Origin: Clusia tigrina
Taxonomy: Eukaryota; Arthropoda; Insecta; Diptera; Clusiidae
Assembly (NCBI GenBank): GCA_920105625.2
Contig: OV050030.1
Location: forward strand, 321,522,368 to 321,586,367
Length of the DNA stretch: 64,000 bases
Reading direction: 5' to 3'
In this document: positions 36,886 through 47,680 of the stretch, one piece after another
How positions within the stretch are numbered: position 1 is the first letter of the stretch
Layout: each line of letters begins with the position of its first letter
Made by a program: the position numbers and the translations under genes
Notes under the pieces: generated by a model
Database searches by the model: none
What the model was told of the DNA's origin: nothing
The model's input: the letters and a program-made list of their open reading frames with translations, nothing else

Positions 36886-37485
36886 TAAAAATAATAGAAA
36901 TGTAAATTAAAATTTTCCTTGTAATGTATTGTGATTTTGTAGTGAAGCATTTTGTGGTTTAGTGTTGGTGTTTAGTTAATGTGCTCCACTCTTGCCGCTG
37001 ACTTGACGTGCCAATGCGTAACGCCAACTGCAACGACAAGAGGGCGAGGCTAAATGTGAGATGAAGCCAGCTATCTCATCGTGGCCGTGGTCTGTTGAAC
37101 AGATCATCGTAGCACTGATGAGATAACTGAGAGGCGGAGTCTCAGTAGATGTAAGGAAAATTTTAATAAAAAAATGACAACTCGCCTGGTAAAAGAAACA
37201 GTCCTCCGACAGATTGAAGACAAGGGAGCCCCACCCCGTATATTCGAACAGTTATTTGTATAAAAAAATATTATATTTTTTTTGTTAGTAAATATTAAGA
37301 TTGGAATATTTTTAGTTTGGCTAGATTTACAAAGGGTTATTTATATGGATACATTTTTATATAAATATGTATATATGTATTATTCTTTTGGGGTATAGGG
37401 TGGCATTGGTAGATCTCCAGGCATAGTTATAGGTATTAAGTTATTTTTGTGTTGTTAGAAGTTAGTTGGTTTTTTTAAAGTAAAC
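36886..37485 (+). other. Leader of the non-autonomous element, no gene
   Basis: Non-coding. It holds a hairpin built from TATCTCATC (about 37072) and GATGAGATA (about 37117), and a 7-bp stem ACTGAGA/TCTCAGT (37124-37144). Repeated 3286 bp downstream. Confidence 0.5.
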
Positions 37486-38474
37486 ATGTCAGCGGAATAC
37501 GGGGAATACGGCGCTAGGCCATCAGAACTACCAAGTCAATACCGATGAGCCGTGAACTTATTGATATTAGAGAGTGAAAATAGTTATCGGGCGGCGATGA
37601 AGGTGGAGTTTGGAAAGATAAGGGAAACGGTCCGTGCGAACCATTTAGAGCTGATGAAGCTCATTAGTGATGCAATGAGACCCATGCAGCAATCACCGGC
37701 GCAGGAAAGTAGCCTAGCAGCTGCAGAGTTGGATAAGGAGCCCCAAATAAAGTAGTTGAAAACTGGGAAGAAGTTTGGGGAAGTGGTAACTCACATGTTA
37801 GTTTTGAAGAGGAAAGTACTACCATTTATAATTTAAGTTGTGAAGAGGAAGTTTTGGACAATATACCAACAAGTCAGGACGGTGAGGACTTGGCCTCAAT
37901 AGATCAAGATATTTTTGAGATATTGTTAGACGATAATTCTGTTGATGGTAGTATTATGTCTGAAGCGTGTAACGCAAAATTAAGAAATAGTTGCGAAAAT
38001 TTATCTTCTTTGGACTCAATAGATATGTTTGTTAACGATTTAGTAGGAGCTCCCCTCTCACAAAATATGAGCCTTAGTGACCATAGTGAACAGAGTACAG
38101 AAACCACTAGTCAACGTGACTCCATAAAATCAGCTGATAAATCTTTATCTTTAGTTTCAGACAGTAATGCTGCTGTTGCAGGAGATAAAAGCAGTATACC
38201 ATCGAATGGATCAAAGACAAAACATTCAGAAGGGGTATCATACAGAAATGATGTGAATATAGTGAATGAACCTAAATTGATTGCAACTGTTTGTCCAACT
38301 GTACTACTTACAGATCAGCCGACATACTTCGACAGAAGCAATTGTACTGGCAAAAACTTAAATTATATTCGAATTATTAAGCAATTGCGAGGAGCAGTAG
38401 ATCGCGTTTTTGGGTTGCAGAATCTTGTGTTCGATTGGGGGAAGTGGTTAGAAAGGGTTAAAACCATTGGTTAA
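37486..38474 (+). pseudogene. Broken gag-like frame, internal copy 1
   Basis: An ATG at 37486 opens 20 codons to a TGA at 37546. The same frame then continues (KVEFGKIRETVRANHLELMK, coiled-coil-like) to a stop at about 37753. A shifted frame runs from about 37745 through an acidic, Ser-rich protein (SVDGSIMSEACNAKLRNSCE and SIDMFVNDLVGAPLSQ) to 38474. The three pieces look like one former Gag-like protein with one stop and one frameshift. No zinc knuckle or enzyme motif. The family is not recognised. Confidence 0.5.
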
Positions 38475-38554
38475 ATTGGTGAAGGCCTTGTGGCACTTCT
38501 AGTACCTACTGGAAAATTTGCGTGGGGAGATGTTGGGATTATTCCACGCTAAGA

Positions 38555-38618
38555 ATCTAAACCGGTAAGAGCACGCGACTCTTAATCTCGGGGTTGTGGG
38601 CGTAGCTCACGTTGGCGC
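38555..38618 (+). ncRNA. tRNA-Lys(CTT)-like fragment, internal copy 1
   Basis: The sequence CCGGTAAGAGCA, the anticodon arm with loop CTCTTAA (anticodon CTT at 38581-38583, 4 of 5 stem pairs), GGGGTTGTGGG and CACGTTGGCGCC follow the order of a tRNA-Lys(CUU). The D arm is shortened and the T loop has 5 nt, so it is not a functional tRNA gene. Confidence 0.6.
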
Positions 38619-39054
38619 CTGTGGTACGTGAAGTAGCAATAGTTAGTAAGGAGGTGGAGGAAAGTTAATCATAGGGAATTATGGATTATATAATACATAT
38701 AAAAGAACTTACTCCCAAAATCAGCTTCGTTGGTCTAGAGGTAATCTGAGTTAAAAATCTGAAATTAGAATTGATTACTATGTGTTTTTTTTAAGGTAAA
38801 ATAAATAAAAATGTTCCTGTTTATACGATAGAGTATAGGTGTGTAGGTTAGCGTTTATTAGTGAGTAGAGTGGTGAAGGTGATTCTTCGAGTCGAATGGC
38901 TGGGAAGACAAAATAAGTATAGAGTTAGATTAGGAAATTTGGTGTTGTGAATAATTACCGTACAATTAGGTGTTGGGATCCGTAATCTTCCTCAGTGTGG
39001 TGGTTCTGTAAAGGAAGTATTATTAGTTTATATGTTTAGGTTTATGTAGGTATA
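38619..39054 (+). other. Non-coding, possible weaker tRNA-like remnants
   Basis: Contains GTTGGTCTAGAGGTAAT (about 38729), which looks like a tRNA D-arm, and ATTCTTCGAGTCGAAT (about 38882), which looks like a T arm. Neither folds convincingly as a whole tRNA. Confidence 0.3.
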
Positions 39055-39141
39055 GTTGCCCGGCTAGCTCAGGGTAGAGCATTAAGTGCTGATCGACGCT
39101 TCCATCCGTGTTCCGGCGGAGTTTATAGTGCTCCTGGCAAC
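39055..39141 (+). ncRNA. tRNA-like element just before LTR 2
   Basis: GTTGCCCGGCTAGCTCAGGG matches the 5' half of tRNA-Lys; the D stem GCTC/GAGC is kept. The ends GTTGCC and GGCAAC pair as an acceptor-like stem (87 nt overall, 39055-39060 with 39136-39141). The anticodon and T arms are not canonical. It lies 10 bp before the LTR, where a polypurine tract would be expected but is not seen. Confidence 0.5.
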
Positions 39142-39151
39142 CCGTGTGTTT

Positions 39152-40156
39152 TGTTGCGATCGTTGTTTTTGGCGTCTACCGTCTGTATATTTGTTTTGCT
39201 CCTCTCCTTCTTTTGTTCCTTCCACTTGTCCGCTTTGCTGGTGAATGCGGCCAGGCTGAAACCTACCAGACGATTCTGAGGTACAGATGGCGCTGCCTCA
39301 GAATAGTAGAAATTCTAAAGAAAGGTGACTGACCGCCTCGACCGCTGGAGCGGTCACTGATGGAATAGCGGAAGAGACCGAGGAAATGAAAAAGATACGG
39401 TTTCAGGAGAGAGGAAAAAAAATCATATAAGGGAGTGGTAGAGAAAAAACGGGGCGAGATAGAGTGTTAAGTGTTGAGGAAGTTGTGTCGAAAATTTTTG
39501 GTTGCCGCGCGCGTTTCAATTTTGTGTTTTACTGTGGAGGATTTTTTTTGGACCGAGAAAATTAAGATTTTTCGTGTCGGATTTTGTATGGATAGTCTCT
39601 CGTCTCGTCCGTGGTCCTGTTATTTATTCGGATATATTTAACTGTTAGTTTAGTTTAAAGAGTTGGCGTTAGAAAGTTTACGTTGATTATTGAGTGTGCT
39701 GAATAGATCCATCACCGCTTGTTTCCGTCCCATCCCATAAGAGGGATAACTGATTGTTCCGGCCCACCCCATTCGAGCATCGGAGGAAAAGGAGGCTGCC
39801 GCCCGCGCCCTAGAGATAAGTATATATTTGTTAAGTATACGCGTGTATACATAGGTATTATTAAGTATTCACGTGTATGTAGGTATTAAGTATACGCGTA
39901 TATATATGTTATTTATTTACAAGTACAAGTAGAATGTTTAGTGTGTTTAATTTTATGTTGAAAATGTTAGGCTAAGGCGGACAATATGGGGCGGGCTCGC
40001 TTGTCGTCGTAGAGGAGGATGCTAGACAAAAATGTGAGTTGAAATTTTTTTTGTAGTGTTGTCCCACCCGATGCAGTGTGGCGGGTTAAGGACCACGACC
40101 ATTGCGGTGAGCTAGCCGTGGCCACCACACTGCATCATTCTAGTGGTGCGGTAACA
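39152..40156 (+). repeat. LTR 2 (recombinant of LTR 1 and LTR 3)
   Basis: 1005 bp. Up to 39451 it carries the LTR 3 bases; from 39611 it carries the LTR 1 bases. See the finding on unequal crossing-over. Confidence 0.9.
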
Positions 40157-40771
40157 TTAATGGCGCCCAACTAAAAATAATAGAAATGTAAATTAAAATT
40201 TTCCTTGTAATGTATTGTGATTTTGTAGTGAAGCATTTTGTGGTTTAGTGTTGGTGTTTAGTTAATGTGCTCCACTCTTGCCGCTGACTTGACGTGCCAA
40301 TGCGTAACGCCAACTGCAACGACAAGAGGGCGAGGCTAAATGTGAGATGAAGCCAGCTATCTCATCGTGGCCGTGGTCTGTTGAACAGATCATCGTAGCA
40401 CTGATGAGATAACTGAGAGGCGGAGTCTCAGTAGATGTAAGGAAAATTTTAATAAAAAAATGACAACTCGCCTGGTAAAAGAAACAGTCCTCCGACAGAT
40501 TGAAGACAAGGGAGCCCCACCCCGTATATTCGAACAGTTATTTGTATAAAAAAATATTATATTTTTTTTGTTAGTAAATATTAAGATTGGAATATTTTTA
40601 GTTTGGCTAGATTTACAAAGGGTTATTTATATGGATACATTTTTATATAAATATGTATATATGTATTATTCTTTTGGGGTATAGGGTGGCATTGGTAGAT
40701 CTCCAGGCATAGTTATAGGTATTAAGTTATTTTTGTGTTGTTAGAAGTTAGTTGGTTTTTTTAAAGTAAAC
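40157..40771 (+). other. Leader of internal copy 2, no gene
   Basis: Repeat of 36871-37485, including the primer site at 40161-40171. Confidence 0.6.
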
Positions 40772-41760
40772 ATGTCAGCGGAATACGGGGAATACGGCGC
40801 TAGGCCATCAGAACTACCAAGTCAATACCGATGAGCCGTGAACTTATTGATATTAGAGAGTGAAAATAGTTATCGGGCGGCGATGAAGGTGGAGTTTGGA
40901 AAGATAAGGGAAACGGTCCGTGCGAACCATTTAGAGCTGATGAAGCTCATTAGTGATGCAATGAGACCCATGCAGCAATCACCGGCGCAGGAAAGTAGCC
41001 TAGCAGCTGCAGAGTTGGATAAGGAGCCCCAAATAAAGTAGTTGAAAACTGGGAAGAAGTTTGGGGAAGTGGTAACTCACATGTTAGTTTTGAAGAGGAA
41101 AGTACTACCATTTATAATTTAAGTTGTGAAGAGGAAGTTTTGGACAATATACCAACAAGTCAGGACGGTGAGGACTTGGCCTCAATAGATCAAGATATTT
41201 TTGAGATATTGTTAGACGATAATTCTGTTGATGGTAGTATTATGTCTGAAGCGTGTAACGCAAAATTAAGAAATAGTTGCGAAAATTTATCTTCTTTGGA
41301 CTCAATAGATATGTTTGTTAACGATTTAGTAGGAGCTCCCCTCTCACAAAATATGAGCCTTAGTGACCATAGTGAACAGAGTACAGAAACCACTAGTCAA
41401 CGTGACTCCATAAAATCAGCTGATAAATCTTTATCTTTAGTTTCAGACAGTAATGCTGCTGTTGCAGGAGATAAAAGCAGTATACCATCGAATGGATCAA
41501 AGACAAAACATTCAGAAGGGGTATCATACAGAAATGATGTGAATATAGTGAATGAACCTAAATTGATTGCAACTGTTTGTCCAACTGTACTACTTACAGA
41601 TCAGCCGACATACTTCGACAGAAGCAATTGTACTGGCAAAAACTTAAATTATATTCGAATTATTAAGCAATTGCGAGGAGCAGTAGATCGCGTTTTTGGG
41701 TTGCAGAATCTTGTGTTCGATTGGGGGAAGTGGTTAGAAAGGGTTAAAACCATTGGTTAA
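40772..41760 (+). pseudogene. Broken gag-like frame, internal copy 2
   Basis: Same sequence and same breaks as 37486-38474. Sharing of the stop and frameshift shows they predate the tandem duplication. Confidence 0.5.
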
Positions 41761-41840
41761 ATTGGTGAAGGCCTTGTGGCACTTCTAGTACCTACTGGAA
41801 AATTTGCGTGGGGAGATGTTGGGATTATTCCACGCTAAGA

Positions 41841-41904
41841 ATCTAAACCGGTAAGAGCACGCGACTCTTAATCTCGGGGTTGTGGGCGTAGCTCACGTTG
41901 GCGC
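41841..41904 (+). ncRNA. tRNA-Lys(CTT)-like fragment, internal copy 2
   Basis: Repeat of 38555-38618; anticodon CTT at 41867-41869. Confidence 0.6.
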
Positions 41905-42340
41905 CTGTGGTACGTGAAGTAGCAATAGTTAGTAAGGAGGTGGAGGAAAGTTAATCATAGGGAATTATGGATTATATAATACATATAAAAGAACTTACTC
42001 CCAAAATCAGCTTCGTTGGTCTAGAGGTAATCTGAGTTAAAAATCTGAAATTAGAATTGATTACTATGTGTTTTTTTTAAGGTAAAATAAATAAAAATGT
42101 TCCTGTTTATACGATAGAGTATAGGTGTGTAGGTTAGCGTTTATTAGTGAGTAGAGTGGTGAAGGTGATTCTTCGAGTCGAATGGCTGGGAAGACAAAAT
42201 AAGTATAGAGTTAGATTAGGAAATTTGGTGTTGTGAATAATTACCGTACAATTAGGTGTTGGGATCCGTAATCTTCCTCAGTGTGGTGGTTCTGTAAAGG
42301 AAGTATTATTAGTTTATATGTTTAGGTTTATGTAGGTATA
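41905..42340 (+). other. Non-coding part of internal copy 2
   Basis: Repeat of 38619-39054, with no gene. Confidence 0.4.
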
Positions 42341-42427
42341 GTTGCCCGGCTAGCTCAGGGTAGAGCATTAAGTGCTGATCGACGCTTCCATCCGTGTTCC
42401 GGCGGAGTTTATAGTGCTCCTGGCAAC
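42341..42427 (+). ncRNA. tRNA-like element just before LTR 3
   Basis: Repeat of 39055-39141, with the same acceptor-like stem. Confidence 0.5.
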
Positions 42428-42437
42428 CCGTGTGTTT

Positions 42438-43442
42438 TGTTGCGATCGTTGTTTTTGGCGTCTACCGTCTGTATATTTGTTTTGCTCCTCTCCTTCTTTT
42501 GTTCCTTCCACTTGTCCGCTTTGCTGGTGAATGCGGCCAGGCTGAAACCTACCAGACGATTCTGAGGTACAGATGGCGCTGCCTCAGAATAGTAGAAATT
42601 CTAAAGAAAGGTGACTGACCGCCTCGACCGCTGGAGCGGTCACTGATGGAATAGCGGAAGAGACCGAGGAAATGAAAAAGATACGGTTTCAGGAGAGAGG
42701 AAAAAAAATCATATAAGGGAGTGGTAGAGAAAAAACGGGGCGAGATAGAGTGTTAAGTGTTGAGGAAGTTGTGTCGAAAATTTTTGGTTGCCGCGCGCGT
42801 TTCAATTTTGTGTTTTACTGTGGAGGATTTTTTTTGGACCGAGAAAATTAAGATTTTTCGTGTCGGATTTTGTATGGATAGTCTCTCGTCTCGTCCATGG
42901 TCCTGTTATTTATTCGGATATATTTAACTGTTAGTTTAGTTTAAAGAGTTGGCGTTAGAAAGTTTACCTTGATTATTGAGTGTGCTGAATAGATCCATCA
43001 CCGCTTGTTTCCGTCCCAGCCCATAAGAGGGATAACTGATTGTTCCGGCCCACCCCATTCGAGCATCGGAGGAAAAGGAGGCTGCCGCCCGCCCCCTAGA
43101 GATAAGTATATATTTGTTAAGTATACGCGTGTATACATAGGTATTATTAAGTATTCACGTGTATGTAGGTATTAAGTATACGCGTATATATATGTTATTT
43201 ATTTACAAGTACAAGTAGAATGTTTAGTGTGTTTAATTTTATGTTGAAAATGTTAGGCTAAGGCGGACAATATGGGGCGGGCTCGCTTGTCGTCGTAGAG
43301 GAGGATGCTAAGCAAAAATGTGAGTTGAAATTTTTTTTGTAGTGTTGTCCCACCCAATGCAGTGTGGCGGGTTAAGGACCACGACCATTGCGGTTAGCTA
43401 GCCGTGGCCACCACACTGCATCATTCTAGTGGTGCGGTAACA
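42438..43442 (+). repeat. LTR 3
   Basis: 1005 bp. It differs from LTR 2 at about eight bases, all after 42897 (for example a at 42897 for g at 39611; CCTTG for CGTTG at about 42967). Confidence 0.9.
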
Positions 43443-43514
43443 ATATATATGTATATAGATATATATATATATATAATTTTACCTATAGAAAAAATTTAAT
43501 TATAAAAACGTTAG
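43443..43514. repeat. TA-rich right arm of the palindrome
   Basis: TA repeats then 43470-43514, the inverted match of 35767-35811. Confidence 0.8.
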
Positions 43515-43582
43515 TTAAGTTATTTAAATATAAAAGTAAGATATGGAGTAGTTCAAAAAAATAAAAATATTTGTATATTAAT
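43515..43582. other. Short AT-rich spacer
   Basis: Nothing recognised. Confidence 0.5.
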
Positions 43583-43766
43583 ATGTTAGGCTAAGGCGGA
43601 GATTATGGGGCGGGCTCGCTTGTCGTCGAGGTGAATGGTGAATTGGAGTTTTTATTCTCTAGTGTTGCCCCACCCGATGCAGTGTGACGGGTTGAGGACC
43701 ACGACCGTTGCTGCGACCTAGCCGCGGCCACCACACTGCATCATAGTTAGGGGTGTTGGTAACACA
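43583..43766 (+). repeat. Diverged relative of the LTR family (3' part only)
   Basis: Aligns with the last third of the LTRs above (GTTAGGCTAAGGCGGA, GGGGCGGGCTCGCTTGTCGT, the hairpin, and an end in GGTAACA) with many differences. It is probably an older solo-LTR remnant of a sister family, sitting directly beside the younger array. Confidence 0.75.
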
Positions 43767-44150
43767 TTAGATTTGCGGGTTCGGTTCACGACTCGGCGAT
43801 ATGGCGTTCTACGCCATTGAGCACAATTTTACAAGGAAATTTCAGAACAGTAGAGCACCAAAGCCGTTTTCTCATTAGTTTGTACCGTTTACTGCAATTA
43901 AATTGTATGTATATCGAATTGATTTTTTTACTCCATTTCGAAGACCTTTGGAACACCAGTTTAACTGCCAATTTGTGCCTTAACGATACTGATAGTGATG
44001 ACACAGATGACGCGGCAAACGAAGTAGACGAACAAGACGAAAACGACATGGATAACAGACATTGGCTTAATCAAACAAGAGAAACGATTTGCGAAATATA
44101 CTTCAACAATTAAATAAATTAAGTATATATTTATTTGTACATACACACTG
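43767..44150 (+). other. Unrecognised stretch with an acidic open frame
   Basis: A 98-codon frame (43817-44113) ends in an acidic run (DSDDTDDAANEVDEQDEND) followed by NQTRETICEIYF. The pattern of an acidic patch before a short basic or aromatic end is reminiscent of Harbinger-type transposase C-termini, but there is no catalytic motif. Treat as unknown. Confidence 0.2.
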
Positions 44151-44860
44151 GTTGGAACTGAAATAGCACAATACAGTAATTTACATACAATAAATAAAAA
44201 AACATAACTTGTATAAATACTGCTTACATTGCTGCTTGCTCATATTATGATTTTTTGAAATAAAAATTTGTGTTAATCAAGAGAAAATCGAAAAAACAAA
44301 GTCCTTTCATCCGTTTTGTTTAATTTTGAAATCACAACAGGTCCGAACATCATTTGACAACTCAGTAGCAGATTCGGAGAAAAAGCGTTTACGGAATACC
44401 AATTTTAACAGATCTGCTTTATTTTATAACAGATTTTATGTAATATAACAGATTTTTGCAGAATAGGGCAATATATACTTATTTAAATTAGTTTAGATTA
44501 GGTGCCACTTCATTTGTTAAGTATGTCAAACATATATAAATATTTGATAATACTAGGGCAATAAATATATACACATATCCATATATTTTTATATATACAT
44601 ATACAAATTATTTATTATTTATATATAAATATCTACACTTTACATAATTTCTAATTCAACCTTTTTTGTTTACAATTTTTCATTAAGAAATAAGCATATA
44701 TGAAGAAATTAATAACCAAAACCCAACTATTCTTTAAAATTCTATTCTTCGTAAAAATCATTTTTTTTTCTTTCATTTAACCTGGTATTCGTACAGAAAC
44801 CATAGTTCCAGTACTAATTCAAGAACGGACTTCGTACTGATTGTTTCAAATTTGTATGGG
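44151..44860. other. AT-rich stretch without a gene
   Basis: Nothing recognised apart from short ACAGATTT repeats near 44408-44460. Confidence 0.5.
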
Positions 44861-45085
44861 ATTTTATGTATAACATGGCTGAATTTCGTACCTCCGGAAT
44901 TGTCAATCATAAGCAATTTGCGATTAAATAAAATTGCACTAAAATCAAAACACAATGTTCCATTGTTTGCATATTTATTTTGATATCATATGTCCATAAA
45001 TTGAATTCTGACAGCTGCGTCGGGAAAATTAATTCAAAAAATTTGTTCCTGCAGTCTCCGTGTAAGTAAATTCACCTTTCCAAAG
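44861..45085. mobile_element. Degenerate MITE, relative of 53562-53922
   Basis: CCTCCGGAATTGTCAATCATAAGC (44890 region) and an end reading AAATTTGTTCCTGCAGTCTCC ... GTAAGTAAATTCACC (45042-45075) match the better-preserved MITE at 53562-53922 inside and at the right terminus. The left terminus is decayed. Confidence 0.5.
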
Positions 45086-45270
45086 TACTAAGTACAATTC
45101 CCAGGGCACTCCTAAAGGTAGACTCCTAAAGGGAATATTGCTCTTCTTCTTGTATTGGTTTTGACATTTCCTTATTTTGTTATTCGTAGATTTTATTTAC
45201 GTATTAGTTTCGTAAACAAACAAAGTTTAAAATACACATAAACAACATATAGTAAGAAACTGAAAATTAA
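45086..45270. other. Upstream of transposase relic
   Basis: Contains CAGGGCACTCCTAAAGGTAG and CTCTTCTTCTTG-type sequence that is also found at 54047-54110, so it is repetitive. No gene. Confidence 0.4.
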
Positions 45271-45982
45271 ATGGGTAAGTGCGCGTTATGTGGAAAAGTC
45301 ACACCACTAAAAGGAAAATTGTTCTCTGTTGCAAATGATGGAGACAAAAGAAAAAAATTTTTAAAACCAAAAAAAAACTTTGTGTCACTCTTTTAGCACA
45401 TAAATTGTGGTACTGAAAGCGTATCGGATCGAAGATGCTCGATTGAAAATGTGGATTTGTCGAAGGTTTTACTGTGTTCATGGTGAATATCTTGAAAGCC
45501 AAATTGGTAACGACTAATTCTATATAAAATATGTTTAGTACATATATCTTTTAACTTACTCATATAGCCAGAAATACAATTCTTACGTCACTTTGGAAAT
45601 GTAAGAAGGGATGAAACCGAATGGTTGAAAAGTTCCAATACTGAAGCTCCACCCGGAACAGCGGATTTCAATATAAGCTTTACTAGTTTGCCAGAAATAT
45701 GTCATCTGGTAGTAATTCAAGATTTTGAAGTATCACCAATAGAAAGAGTAGATTTAACACAGTACGCTGACTACTTGGAAGCGCTTCAAGAAGATGGCCT
45801 GGAGTACATAGTAGACTACATAACTCGAAAAATGAAACTAGATGGTTGTGACAGCCGCGAAAATTCATTCACTTAAGTCGACCAAGTGTCCAAAGGCGGG
45901 TTAATAAAGCCGTCCTTGGAATTCTTAAATAAAATCAAAGTTTTAGAAGTGGTTTTTTTCCAACTAAATAAGAAGAATAACA
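45271..45982 (+). pseudogene. P/THAP-like transposase relic, N-terminal and catalytic-end pieces
   Basis: A short frame from ATG 45271 starts MGKCALCGKVTPLKGKLFSV, a CxxC beginning as in THAP-type zinc fingers, and stops after 42 codons. A later frame (45625-45876, and on to about 45975 after a stop) gives GLEYIVDYITRKMKLD and VDQVSKGGLIKPSLEFLNKI. These resemble the block near the C-terminus of P-element/THAP9-family transposases. The middle is missing. The coding signal stops at 45982, where a large inverted repeat begins; the likely C-terminal end is at 52330-52415. Confidence 0.5.
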
Positions 45983-47680
45983 GTAACGATTCATATCTGC
46001 TGGGTTATAACTCACCGGTTCGCCAGGGTCGTGTACAGAAAATTACTCGCTGGCGTTGTCTTATTCAAGTTTTCTTTATTTTATAGTTCTTTCTTATTTC
46101 TAGGTTTAAATGCTATAACAGAGATTATGGGTTTTATGGAGGCCGCTCCTGAAGTCGGTACTGTGCCGTCCTGTCTCCAGTCTCAACGGTGGTGAATTGA
46201 AAAACCACTTCCACCGGTTTGACTTTGGGAAGCAAGTACTGGTTTGCTATGAAGGCGGATTGAAAAACCCAGCGTTCGTAGCAAACGCGGTTCTTCTGAG
46301 TATCTAGGTCCGTGTCTTGAGTCTTTAGTTTCAACGGTGGTGGATTGACAAACCACTTCCACCATTCTAAGTTTCACGAACAAGTTCTGGTTCAGTAGGA
46401 GCGTGGATTAAAATCCAGCATTCGTAGTAAATACAGCACTTGTGTGTGTCTGTTGGTTCTGATTGCTAATCTGGTAGCGTCTATGCGGCAATGTTTCTTT
46501 AGTTCTTACTCGAGCGATGTGTAGCAGGAAAAGAGACCGTATGTCCGGTTACAGGCGCTTTCATAGCTACCTGTTGAACCTCTGGCTGTTGTTCCAGTCC
46601 CGTTTGCCGTTGCTGCGACTATCGCTTCCCGTTGCCAAGGCCAAGGCATTGTTGTTTTGCACTTGACCTTAGGCGACCCTTAGCCCTTCCCGGGAAAAGT
46701 CCAGCTGTTGCCGCGGCACGTTGTTGTTGTTCCACCCCTGTTTTTGTTGTTGTACGCCATATTGTTGTTGTTGCACGCATGATTCCGTTGTGTTGGCGGT
46801 TAATATTATTTAACTTATCCACCAACGTTTAAACATTATTTGTGTGTTTCTCCTTTGTGTTATATCCGTGCCACTTGTATGGACAGCGGTCGTTATGTCG
46901 ACGTGTCTTTTCTTTACATTCCTTCCTCGTGTTGTTGTTGTACTATTTCCCAAGCTAACGCACTCGGTAAATTCTGCCGAGTCTTGTTGGTGTAATTAAC
47001 TCACGATTAGTCGTAGGCTGCTTGTAGGGTTGTTGTTGTTGTCCGTCCGTGCAAACGGTTAGCTGTGTTCGGTAAGACCGTCGGTGCATACCTGTTGTTG
47101 TAATCCAGATGCATTTTATTTTCTTTGTCTAACGCAAGCGGCTGGGCTGGCTTTGCCAATGCTGTTGTTGACATTCCGCTTGCATAGTTGTTGGTATAAT
47201 TTGCATGTGATTTATTGACCAACGCTTACGTAGGTAGGTAGGTAAAGCGGCCACCCGAAAAGGGCGCACTTAGGCCAACATTGACCCTTTGTGATACCGC
47301 ATGGGACAGCAGGTCCCATCCCTTTCAAAGGTCCAGCCATTTGGAGCTTTTAAAGAAGCAGTTGATGGAGCTAATCTTTTTTTTTGAGATATTTCCCAAG
47401 GAGTCCAAAAAGTAGTCGCCTAGGAAAGTGCGTCTCCTTCTGGACAAAGCTGGACACGTGCACAACAGGTGAGCAGTAGACTCTTCCTCCTCCTCGTCCA
47501 TGCAACTCCTGCTTAAAATGGACGCATGACCTATATTCCTGGCATCCCATTGATGCGTAGCTTTTAGCCTGATAGCTGAAATTGCAGCCATTTTTTCGCC
47601 AAAATGCCTAACAGGCAGCAGATTGAGCATAATATCCAATGCTGCCGTTGGAGTCGTTCTAATGGCACTACTTTTGAATA
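45983..47680. repeat. Left arm of a large inverted repeat
   Basis: About 1.7 kb, the reverse complement of 50603-52303 with only scattered differences. The outer 1.25 kb is LTR-element sequence rich in CAACAA (read outward); the inner 0.45 kb is a LOA-like LINE 3' end (47230-47680). It starts GTAACG, like a Gypsy LTR terminus. Confidence 0.9.
46080..47225 (-). other. LTR-element end region within the left arm, no intact gene
   Basis: Minus-strand frames here (such as at 47222-47007 and 46825-46619) also exist in the right arm but carry no recognised domain. Two diverged copies of a roughly 140-bp unit (GGAAGTGGTTT ... CACCACCGTTGA) lie at about 46130-46400. The CAACAACAA-rich part around 46700-46780 is typical of LTR-element leaders. 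Confidence 0.4.

Larger units (their letters stand above)
35865..43442 (+). mobile_element. Non-autonomous LTR element in tandem: LTR-internal-LTR-internal-LTR
   Basis: Three LTRs of 1005-1006 bp (TGTTGC ... TAACA) separated by two 2281-bp internal regions, period 3286 bp. The internal regions look the same in all parts I compared. The internal region has a tRNA-Lys-type primer site, a broken gag-like frame and tRNA-like sequences, but no pol. The family is not recognised. Replication would need an autonomous partner. Confidence 0.88.

Noticed and set aside
37114..37150. CTGATGAG followed by a perfect 7-bp stem, like a hammerhead ribozyme core
   Set aside because: The GAAA that must follow stem II is not at the required place, and the flanks pair among themselves as a simple hairpin.
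38555..39141. Functional tRNA genes
   Set aside because: Anticodon or T arms are incomplete and lengths are wrong; kept only as tRNA-like fragments.
46619..47222. Small Gln/Thr-rich proteins in the inverted repeat arms
   Set aside because: They come from CAACAA repeats; present in both arms only because the arms are copies.
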